From positions 132,360 through 155,702 of the forward strand of contig PS015173.1 of NCBI GenBank assembly GCA_048213135.1: 23,343 bases of DNA, read 5' to 3'. The position numbers and the translations under genes are program-made. The notes under the pieces were generated by a model. That model saw only the letters and a program-made list of their open reading frames with translations. It was not told the DNA's origin and did no database searches. This DNA is from Reclinomonas americana ATCC 50394. Taxonomy: Eukaryota > Jakobida > Jakobea > Jakobida. Below are positions 11,301-22,800 of the stretch, in pieces. Every line of letters starts with the position of its first letter. The stretch's first letter is position 1.

Positions 11301-14300
11301 CCGCCAATCCAATCGGCTGATTAAACCTGGCAGCCGACCCCGAACCGTCAGTGGATCCCGCCGTGCTCAGAAGACCGGCAAGTGTCGTCACCACTCCACC
11401 AAATGTCACACGACTGCCAGTCGACGCAAATCAGTAACAACAACAACAGAATACCGCCATCATATCCAAAATGCCTCACCGAATGGCATGATTGAGATAG
11501 TCGGCGACATAAACGAAACCGCCAGCGCCGTCCACAGCGACACTCTCTGGTATATTAAACTGAGCCAGCACGCCGGTGCCATCGGCCGCACCAGCTGTAC
11601 CGCTGCCCGCCAACGTGGATACGTAGCCACCAGATATCTTGCGAATTGTGCTGTTGCCCTCCTGTAGAACGCCAACAACATCTCAGTACACGGCGGCAAG
11701 CGCGACGAAAAGCTGTGTGAGGTGAAGTACACACCTCGCAAACGTACAGGTCACCGTGCACTGTGTCACACGCAATTCCCGCAGGGCTACAAGCAACGGT
11801 TAATTCACGGTGGCGATTGCGCTGCTCGGCTATTCAGACGCAACGCATTGAACGTGGCCTGCAGAGTCGACCCATTCATGCTGCCTGCAACACCCGTCAT
11901 GCCAGCCAGAGTCGTCACCACGCCACCCGTTGTTACCTTGCGAATAGTGTGCGAGCTGCGCAGTCAACGTGTTCAGCAGTGATGACAGGATGAACAGTGC
12001 ATGGTGCACCGCGTCACGCAACCCATTGTCGGGCACAAAAACCGTGCCAGAGTTGTCCACACAGAGTCGCTGCGCGATGAAACAGTTGTCGGCTTCTTCA
12101 GCAACACAACAAGTCACACGCAAAGAGGTCACCAACCGCAGGCACGTTGAACACTGCCGCCGATCCCGTCGCATCGGTGTGGCCTGGACCACCAGCCGTG
12201 CCGGCCAGTGTGCTCACCGTGACCGTCGCCCCGAAGGCCGACGATGACAGTGCCACGTCAAATGCAGCCGACGCGCCGCTAATACCCTGCGCGTTGAGTG
12301 TGCCCGACACCGTGGCAGACACGGCCGTGACGGCACTTGAAGAGCCAGTGGAGGCCGAGTTTGCTGTGGGCGAGTGGACATGGTGAGCACATCAATGGAA
12401 CGGTTGCCGGCACGGCAAGGGAAATCTCACATACATGATGTGGTGAATGACAGCGCCGATCCATATTGGCCGTTGTCGCTGGCCGCGCGATAGTAGTACG
12501 TCGTCGACGGTAGCAGCTGCGACAGCGCCAGAGAGATGCTGGTATTGGAGGTGCCAGAGGCGGTGGAGGGAGAGGCGCTGATTGACGGAGCAGGGATGGT
12601 GACTCGTCGGATGGTGTGACTGCCACTGTCTGTAAATGCAGCAAGGTAGATGATTAGGAACACAAGCAACACCGACTTTGATGAGCGCGAAGTAACGCAC
12701 CTGCCACGAGCAGCCACCCATTCATGGCGTCATAAGCAACGCCACTCTGTGCCACAAAATAAACAACAAAGTAGTGAGTCTGAGCGTGTGCGAATGACGC
12801 ACCGGGGAGTTGAATGAGGCACTCGTTGATCCCGCGCCATCAGCAGAGCCGGCATTTCCAACCGTTCCAGCTATCGTCGTGACAACACCAGCTGTAGTGA
12901 TTTGGCGAATAGTGCTGTAGTTTTGCTGCGATCATTTCGAGAAAGTAGTGAGTGCCTGCTCTCGCACCCTCACGACGCACACACAGCATGCAATACCTCC
13001 GCCATGTACGCGATTCCCGTCGCCAGATCCACCGTGATACTCTGAACAATACCCATGGTCGAGCCGGTTCCATATCCGTCACTGGCGCCAGCGACATTCA
13101 ACTGGCCTGCAATCGTGGACACAGTGGCACCGGAGATAGTGATCTTGCGGATGAGTCGATTGCCGTAGTCGCCAATATACAGGAAGCCACGACCGGAATC
13201 GATGGCCAGTGCAGTTGGCGAGTTGAACCGAGCCGTCGAACCACTTCCGTCCGCCGATCCGCTACTCCCAATCACACCAGCAAACGTGGTCGCCACCCCA
13301 GCAAATGTGATTTGGCTGCGCGCGAACGAACAGTCAGCGGCGCGTGGGTACAAGAGGAGACCAAAAGCAAACGTACCGAATGGCATGATTGTTGTAGTCG
13401 GCAACATACACGTTTTGCGCAGTAGCATCCACCGCAATGCCATTTGGGAGATTGAACCTAGCTGCGGCGCCAGTGCCATTTGCAGTTCCAGACGTGCCGT
13501 TGCCGGCCAACGTGGAGACATACTGCCCGGATATCTTGCGCACGGTGTGATTGATCTCCTGCAGGATGCAGAATATCAATCAGAAATGAGCATGTGATAA
13601 TGAGACAGGCAGCGATACTTCGAGAACTGACGTACCTCAGTGACATACACAGTTCCACGCAGCGTGTCATATGCGACGTAGATTGGTCTGTAGCAAGCAG
13701 TAAGAGCTTGTCGCACAGCGCACCGACGATGCACAACGCAACTGATTGAACGTCGCCTGCTGTGTGGAGCCGTCAATATAGCTAGCCGTGCCGGAGATGC
13801 CAGCCACAGTCGTGACCACACCGGCCGACGTCATTTTGCGAATGGTGTGAGAGCTGCAAGGCAGAAGAAGGAAACGGTGTGGGTCTGAGAGAAAGAGACA
13901 TCGACGTGATGAAGACTGAAGAGAGCAAGGGTTACCCGTGGTCAGGAATGTAGGCATTGCCAGCGTTGTCAATGCACAGGCGCTGTGTAACAAGAAGCCA
14001 CACATCAGCGACTTTTGTGATCTAAAAGTCAAACAGCAACAGCACGACGCACAGCTGGCTGGTTGAATCGCGCAGCCGTTCCCGTGTTATCCGTATGACC
14101 CGCCATGCCAGCGGAACCGGCCACCGTTGTCACGGCGACAGTCACTCCAAATGAACTCGCCGACAAGCCAACCTCAAAGGCGGCCGTGACGCCACTGATG
14201 CCCTGAGCATTCACAGTGCCGCTCACAGTCGCCGTGATGGCCGTGACACTGCTCGACGAGCCGGTGGTGACCGCGATGGCTGCACACAAGGGATGGCTGT

Positions 14301-16800
14301 AAGACGGCGCAGCAGCGGCAGATCAAACCGGCGTTGCTCACCTGCCGTGCTGAACGACAACACCGATCCCGTCTGGCCGTCATCGGCGACTGCTCTAAAG
14401 TTGTACGTAGTTCCTCTCGTCAGGTTGGACAGGGAGGTGCTGATGGCGGTGGTCGTGCTGCCCGACAGGGTGCTCGGCGACGCCGTAAGGTTGAGAGCTT
14501 TGAGAGCCACTCGGCGGACCAAGTGGTTGTTGTTCTCTGCGGCAACACAGGAACAGGAAGTGTGAGTTTGATGACCATAACCATGGTGGAACGCACACAC
14601 GAACCGACAACAAACAGGCAGTCAGATGTCAGGTGGTAGCAAATGCCGTTCTGCGGGGGTCGCGTTCAGGGATCGATGTGTGTGTGCATGAGTTTGCAGA
14701 AAACTTACCAAGCCATTAAACTTGGAACTCAGCGGCAAGCCATCCGCGAATCCCGTCACCGTTGACGTACCGGCAAGCGTGTTGACAACACCGCCCGGTG
14801 TTACTCCTCGTACAACGCTGTTGTTGATCTGCACGAGCGTGTTGGGCAGCAGCAAACAGCAGCGACACCAGACAAAGCAGCATTGTTTGACGCAACTTCG
14901 GTAATGAAAAACCTATCACGGATCTTGTCATACGCAATGTCAAGCGGCTTGTTGAGCAGCGCTCCCGTGCCAGTGCCATCTGCATAACTGGCTGACCCAG
15001 GCGACCCAATAAACGTAGTCACAGCCGTTGTCGACAGGTCAACTTGGCGGACCACATGGTTGATAGAATCGCAAACGTAGAGTACGTTGCCGCGAAGCGC
15101 CAGGCCAGCAGGAAACTGAAACTGAGCAGAGGTGCCCGATGCGTTTAGGAAGCCGCTGGAACTACCAGCCAGTGTGGTGGTCACCGCCGCAAAAGTGACG
15201 CGCCTGTGTTGGCGAGAGAAATGAGCGCGACAGAAGAGAAAAGGATGGGTGCTCTCTTGGTGTCACTCGCTGCAACGCGAGAGAAGCAAGAATACAGATA
15301 AAGAGAAAAGAGAGACTCCAACGCAAGACTTGAAGAGCGCGGTAAAGGCATTCTCCTCCAATGCAATCAGCCAGCTACGCACCGAATTCGGTGATTGCTC
15401 TGGTCCGACACATAGATGTTCTGGTTCGTTGAATCAATGGCCAGTCCATATGGTCGGTTAAACGACGCCGCCGTTCCAGTCCCGTTGGCACTTCCGCTGC
15501 TTCCGGTACCCGCCACCGTTGATACGTAGTCGCGTGCAACCTTGCGCAGCGCATGATATCCATACTGTAGGATGGTCAAAGATTCAGAACAAAGAAAGAC
15601 ATCCTGAATTTCCAGCGACACATCCTCTCACGCACATCTGTCACATACAGGTCACCAGTACTCTCGTCCACAGCGACATCTTGCACTCTGTTGAAAAAGG
15701 AACGCACGGTGAGCAGGCTGCTCAACATGTCAAATACTTCCTCTCTTTCCCTCATCGCAACGATCCAAAGCGCGCCACTCCAGTACGGTTGCCGTCGACA
15801 AAGCCGCACGAGCCGGCAGTGCCCGCAAACGTGGTCACAACACCGGCCACGGTCATCTTTCGAATGGCACAATTGCTGCAGTGCTCGCTCACGAATCAGC
15901 ACAGCAACAATACCACGCCAAGTGCTGGAGTCTCACAATACAATCACCTAAAGTCGGCAATGAAGACGCTGCCGGAGCTGTCTGTGCAAATGCCCTGCAT
16001 ACAAAAAGCGGCTGTCAGTGAGAAAGCAAACGGTCAATTTGGCACGGAGCAGAGCACGCACCGCTGGCACATTAAATTTGGCAGCGGTGCCTGTGGCATC
16101 TGTGGTTCCACTCGAGCCCTGCGTACCAGCAATGGTCGCCACTGACGTCCGCCCATCAATGGCATTCGTATTGGCCGAAAAGTCGAACGACATTGCAACG
16201 CTGCTGCCGCTGTTTGCATTTGCGGAGCCATTCAGTGTGGCCGCAAGGGCGGTGACGGAGGTGGCTGACTGCGTGGTCACCGTTGCAAGGCCTGCGTGTG
16301 TGTGGTGAACAAGTGAGAACCAAGAAGGGGGAGATCGGGGAAGAGAAGGTGGAAGGCAGAGAGTGGCGGGGGAAAGCAGAGGCGGGTGAATCCAAGGAGA
16401 CGTATGCGACACGACTTGCATCAGCGGAGTTCCCCACGCAACTGGTGGTGGCGAACGTAGACGTAGTTCCGAGTACCGTGCCGTCGATTAGACGCGGGCG
16501 GAAGTAATACGTTGTGGATGGTATGAGGTACGTGGTGGCAAGCGAAATCGAGGTACTGCTACTGCCACTGACAGTGGAGGGAGAAGATGATATTGCCGAA
16601 GAACCAATATCGAGTCGACGAATAGTGCGATTCAGTCGGTCTGCGAATACTCGAGATTGGCGACAAATCTCAATGCAGCAAGATCAATATCGCGCAACGC
16701 ACCTGCCACCAGGAGCGAGTTGGATGCCGCGTGGTATGCGATACCATACTGATTGCATGAGACGCAGAAGGAGAGACAGACGAAGCGAGCGTGAGATCAA

Positions 16801-16842
<42 letters not shown>

Positions 16843-19800
16843 TACGCAAACAAACTGCACCCTATATACACATTAACATGCTCGTTTTTTTGGAACGAGG
16901 CACGCACCGCGCAATTGAAGCGAGCAATGCCTCCTGGTCCGTTAGTGCTGCCAGTCGTTCTGTAGTACCCAGCAATCGTGGTGACCACGCCCGCTCCAGT
17001 GATGCGCCGCACTACATGTGCATCGCACTGACAGCGAACACACGACAATTAGCGCAAAGGATGCAAACACGAAAAATCAACCAACACGCACCTCTGCCAG
17101 GTAAATGATGTTATTAGTTGGGTCAACGGTGGTGAATACCGGGGCGTAGAACCGAGCGACACTGCCAGTGCCATCAGCGCCGCCAGATGACGACGCGGTG
17201 CCGACAAGCGTGGACACTTGACTGGAAGACAAGTCCATTTTTCGCAGCGTATACAAACCGGCGTCAACAATGTAAAGGAATTGCCGACTGCCATCGACGG
17301 TGACACTGAACGGATCCGTGAATCTCGCACTGGTTCCAACCGCGTCGGTTGAACCTGACATGCCCGCACTACCGGCAATCGTGGTGACTACTCCCAAAGT
17401 CGTCATACGCCTGCCCAATCGACAACAGTGTTGGTTGGCTACGAGCGTTGCATTCCCTATTCTGACAGCTTACCGAATGATCTTATTTCCACGATCGGCA
17501 ATGTACACCACTTGATTGGGGTTGTCAATTGACAGGCCCGACGGATTATTAAAGGATGCACCTGAGCCAGTTCCATTCGCCGACCCGGATGAAGGAGGAG
17601 GCTGCGTGCCAGCCAGCGTGGCAACGACGCCGTTGGTGACCGTTCGGATTAGATGGTTGTTGTACTGCACGCGGCACATTCGCAAACTGGTGAGCTGAAC
17701 GAAGAAACACACTGGCAAAACCATCTCTCTCTCTCTCTCTCTCTCTGACTCCAACAACAGTGCAACAGACATACATCAGCAATCAGCAAAGCGCCGGTCG
17801 CAGCGTTGATGGCCAAGTCGTACGGACTGCACACAACCACTCGTGAGGTCTTCTTCGTCTCGAATCGCAGTAGAAACGGATGTACGCACGAGCGGAACAA
17901 CGCAGACGCCGCTGCGCCGTCTTGATACCCCGAAGTTCCAGGTACACCAGCCACTGTCGTCACCACACCGGTCATGCGAACCTTGCGAATCGAGTGACTC
18001 CTGGTTGCGGGAGACAGGACATCAGCGAGCGAAACAAAAGGCCTGGGTCACGGCGCGAGAGACGCACCCATTGTCGACTACGTAGCAGTCGCCGGTGAAG
18101 TCATCGACTCGAATGGACTGCACAGATTTGAAAAGACGAGAAGGATAAAACGAGTGAGAAGGCGGTCAACTTGTGCACGACACAAAGGAGGTACTCTCTT
18201 TGTAAAAGCACTCGGCACGCACGTACGGCTCGCTGAAACGGGCACTAGACCCCGTTCCGTCGGTCGTGGCAGATGAGCCGGCACTGCCGGCAAGCGTTGA
18301 CACGATCACAGATGCGCCGACAGAGTTGGCCAATGGCGACCAATCAAAACCTACGGGGATCGATGTGCCACCCTGCGCATTTGCTGTGCCCTGCAGAGTG
18401 GCACGGACGGCAGTGATACTGGTGGCGGATGAGGTGGTGGTGGTGGTGGCTGCATAAAGGGAAAGGGAGAGAGAGGGAGTGAGGGAGTGAGGGAGAGGGG
18501 GAGGAGGGAGAGGGGGAGGAGGGAGAGGGGGAGGAGGGAGAGGAAGGGAGAGACAAGGAGAGAGAGAAAGAGAGAGGGAGGGAGAGTGATGGAGGGAGAG
18601 GGAAGGGGAGGGCGAGGGAGAGGGAGAGAGACAGGGGGAGAGGGAGAGGGAGAGGGTGAGGGTGAGGGTGAGGGAGAGGGTGAGGGAGAGGAAGGGAGGG
18701 AGAGAGGAAGAAGGGAGAGAGAGAAAGAGACAGGGAGAGACAAGGAGGGAGAGACAAAAGGGAGAAAGAGAGAGGGAGGGAGAGGGGACAACGAGCGGAA
18801 AGAGACAATGGGTCAATGATTACATGCACACAGGCGCACACACAACACAAAACGAATAAGTGACGAGCTGCAAAAGTACAGGCCAAAATCAGACGTACCT
18901 GCCAGGGTCGTGAATGAAACGGCAGAACCCACAGCTCCCCAGGTTCGGTCGGCTGCTAGGTAAAAGTACGCGGTCGACGGGCGCAGTTGTGACACCGATC
19001 CCGTCAGTGTTGAAGTCGAGGTGCCGGTGGACGAAGTAGGTGAGGCGCTCATGTATGCAGGTGGCAGAGTGACACGACGGATCTGACCGGCGCCGAGGTC
19101 TGCGAGCCAGATTGAATGAGATCCGGCTACTCACGACAAACGTGAAAAGTTAAGGATGGCACATACTCACCCACAAACATCATGGTCGAGTCTTGTACCA
19201 CCATGCCTCGCTGCGTGCAATAATGGATGCGATGAGAACTGCAAAATGTCCAACACGAGAGATGCGACAGTGGCGTACCGGGGTGCACAACTGAGCATTG
19301 ACGCCGATGCCGTCCGCGGTTCCGCATACGCCCGTGTAGCCCATGACCAGTGTGACTACGCCAGTGTTCGGGTCAATCTGTCGAATTGTAAACGTCGTTA
19401 CCTGTGACACACGTAGTGGGTGTTATGATCGCACAAATCACTGCATCTCTCACAGCCAGAGCCACGACACGCAAATACTCAACATCGCCCACGTACACCA
19501 AGTTTGCCACCGGATCAAACGCGATACCGAAGGGACCACTGAAGCGAGCGGCGGAGCCCGTCCCGTCTCTGCTGCCAGCCTGCCCCGACACGCCGCCCAG
19601 CGTCGAGATCACGCCGGTGGCAAGGTCGACCTTGCGAACAATCGAGGAATTGTATTCCGACACATACAGCAGACGTCGCGTCGAGTCAACCACCACAGCC
19701 ATGGGATCCAGAAGAGAACCACCCTGTCCAGCACCATCCACGGCAGCCGCATTGCCTTGACCTGCCACGGTCGTGACGACACCGAGGAAGGAAACAGCTC

Positions 19801-22800
19801 TGCAGATGCGCGCGTAAGCAACGAGCTCTGCTCGAACGCACAGTTCTGTTTCTCATTCGTCGTACCGAATCACGTGGTTGAATCGGTCGGCCACAAACAC
19901 AGTTTCCATGGACGTGCTCACGGCGAGGCCAATAGGATTGGAGAACGCGGCACTTGTACCCACGGCACTGTCGGTAAAGCCATTGGTACCGCCAGCAAGC
20001 GTTGTCACGACAGCGCCGCTAGTGACTTTGCGAATGGAGTAGTTGTCGGTCTGCAGAAAAATCAGAATAGCGCAGGCGTCGGTCGTGGGATGACGTACAA
20101 CGCACCTCTCCAACGTAGAGATCACCCGTGATTAGGTTGATCGCGATGCCAGTAGGACTGTACGCATGCGAGAGAGTGAACTGCATGTCGAGAGCACGCA
20201 ACACACTTCACGTCGCACGACGCAACGTCCTGAAGCGCGCAGATGTCGAGGTGGCGTCGACGAAGCCCGGGGTGTTGACAGCGCCAGCGAATACGGAGAC
20301 GGAACCTCCGGATGTGATCTTTCGTACCACGTGTTCGTTCCTAATCAAGGCTGTCAGCAACAACAAGTACTCACGCACACACAGCGAGCGCGACGCACGT
20401 AGGAGCGTACGAATTGCCGGCTGCGTCCATTGTGATGCCCTACAAGTCGGATAAGCGCCTGCTGAAGAATCACAATCACCGTATGCGCAACAACACGTAC
20501 ATACCCAGCCACCACTGAATCCAGACGCGACAAGTGTCGCTATCGTCGGTGCCGTCACCGACAAATTTGCCGAGACGGTGGCCACGGCGAATGCGTTGAC
20601 GGTGGTGGTGGAGCTGCCCCTTGGACTCAGTGAGCCATTGAGCGCAGCACTTGTGGCGGCGATGCTTGACGCCGCATTCGTGGTAGCCAATGGCACTACA
20701 GTTGACCGAGTGAGCTCGATTGTAGTGTGATGCGATGAGGCGAAAGATGTGATGGTATCGTAACAGATGGTGGCGAACGACGCGATGGCACCGACTGCAC
20801 CGGTACCAGCCGCTTGGTAGTAGTACGTGGTGCCGGGCTCCAGCGACGATGCAGTAACACTGATATTGGTGGTGGTTGACCCACTAACAGTTGATGGCGA
20901 GGCCGTGAGTGGAGACGGCGGCAGCTCGATGCGGCGAATGGTGTGTCTGTTGCTCTCTGCAGAGCAAAAGGCGATGCAAGGCTTTGTGATCAGAATGGCG
21001 GTTCAGCTTTTGTACAGGAATACACACCGGCAATAAGCAGTGCAGGTCGGGTTGCATCCCACGCGACGTCCGTCTGTTGTACAAACCATAAGTATTCTTG
21101 CGCCAGCAGGTGCGGGTGGAGAAAAAGTAGGTACGACTCACCACAGTGCCGAAGGAAGAGGCGCTTCCGTAGCTATTGGTTGTCCCGGTGGTGCCGCTCG
21201 TACCGGCTATCGTCGTGACCACGCCGCTACTGGTTACCATACGAACCGTGAAACACGCAGACTGTAGCGAGTGAGGTGACAGTCAGCAAACAGGAAATTA
21301 CACCACCAGGGAGACCAGTTTGTTGCTCGATTGCACGCAACATCGCCAACGTAGAGGACATTGGCCACCGAATCAATCGACATGCCTCCAGGCGACTTGA
21401 AAGAGGCACCAGTTCCAGTGCCATCCGTGCATGAAGTGCACACACCAGCACTTCCCAAATATGTGGAGACACTGTTGTTGCTCAAATCGACCTTGCGCAC
21501 AGTGCAATTGTTCACGTCGGCCACATAGAGGAGGGAGCGGCTCGCGTCCAGAGCCAAGCTTCCGGGGTTATTGAAGCGTGCGCTTGTGTTGCTGCCGTTA
21601 CTCGTGCCAAAATTACTAGACCCACATAGACCGACAAGAGAGGAACTCGAGCCCGCATAGGTGACGCGCCTGCATGTGGTCCGTGAGTTGGAGAGAGAGA
21701 GGAGGGAGACAGAGGGAGGGAGGGAGGGAGAGAAAGGAGGGAGAGAGAGAGAGAGGAGGGAGACGAGGAGGGAGGGAGGGAGGGAGAGAAAGGAGGGAGG
21801 CAGAGAGGGAGGAGAGAGCGAGCTGCACAACAATCCAGACCGAATACAGTGATTGCCAGAGTCGGAAACGTAGATGTAACCGGAGGCGGAGTCGACCGCC
21901 ACATCCGACGGTGAGGAGGCAGCCAATCCGGTTGCCGCACTGGCGATAGTCGAAACAATATTTTGCGAAATTTTGCGAATCGCGTTGTTTCCAGACTGCA
22001 CAAGAGCAAGCTAAGAGTGCACCCACAACGGAATGGGGAAGAAAAGAGTGACCTACCTCTGACAAGTACAAATCGCCGTTGGTCAGGTCGATATCGACGC
22101 CAGTTGGACTGCGCATCGGTGAGCCGCGAATTGCGTTCACGACACCAGAGGACATGCATGCAAACCACTCACGTGTTGAACAAGGCACTCCCAGCATCTC
22201 CATTCGTAAAGCCGGTGGTATTCGGCTTACCAGCGACAGTGCTCACCACGCCGGTGCGTGTCACCATGCGAATGAGATGGTTTCTGTGCAACACGTCAGG
22301 GGAGAGAGTTGGGTCTTGGGAGCATGGGCGACGCTTGTTCGCAACTGTGTTGCAACGTAGTAATTTCCGCTGGCGTCCACAGTTCCGCGCTGCACGCAAT
22401 AGTGTGTGAGAGAGTCACACGACAGCGATGAAAGCGAGCATAACACGAGCGCACGTTTGGGTTGGTGAAGCGAGCAGTCGAGCCGACACCATCGACCCAG
22501 CCAGACGCATTGGCAGTGCCCGCCAGCAACGACACCGCTGGCAGCATGTTGAACAAGGCTGCTATATTGGTCGCGCCACCCGGATTGAGTGTTCCGCTCA
22601 ACAACGCCGATGCGCTGTCGACTTGCGATGATGCCCCCGTTGTCACCGTGACAGCTGGAAGGCGCGATTGTGAATCCAACAGCACAAGCGCATACACTTT
22701 CGCACGTGGCTCACTCACCGAGTGTGGTAAATTTACGAGACGAGAACTTGTTGGTGGTATCGGCAGAGGAAACAGGCACTGCAATACCCGCCAAAGAGAA

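Noticed and set aside
18344-18886. Long ORFs through the purine tract on both strands (Arg/Glu/Gly-rich, or Ser/Pro/Leu-rich)
   Set aside because: Low-complexity translations of a simple repeat. The tract lies inside an intron whose splice sites keep the module phase.
998-22654. Tandem array of mobile elements or satellite DNA with a 2-kb period
   Set aside because: The period comes from coding exons. The introns are unrelated between modules, apart from their positions.
998-22654. Teneurin or another named NHL protein
   Set aside because: Teneurins have one propeller with EGF, YD-repeat and toxin-like parts. None of these is seen here, and the tandem FN3/NHL pattern is different.
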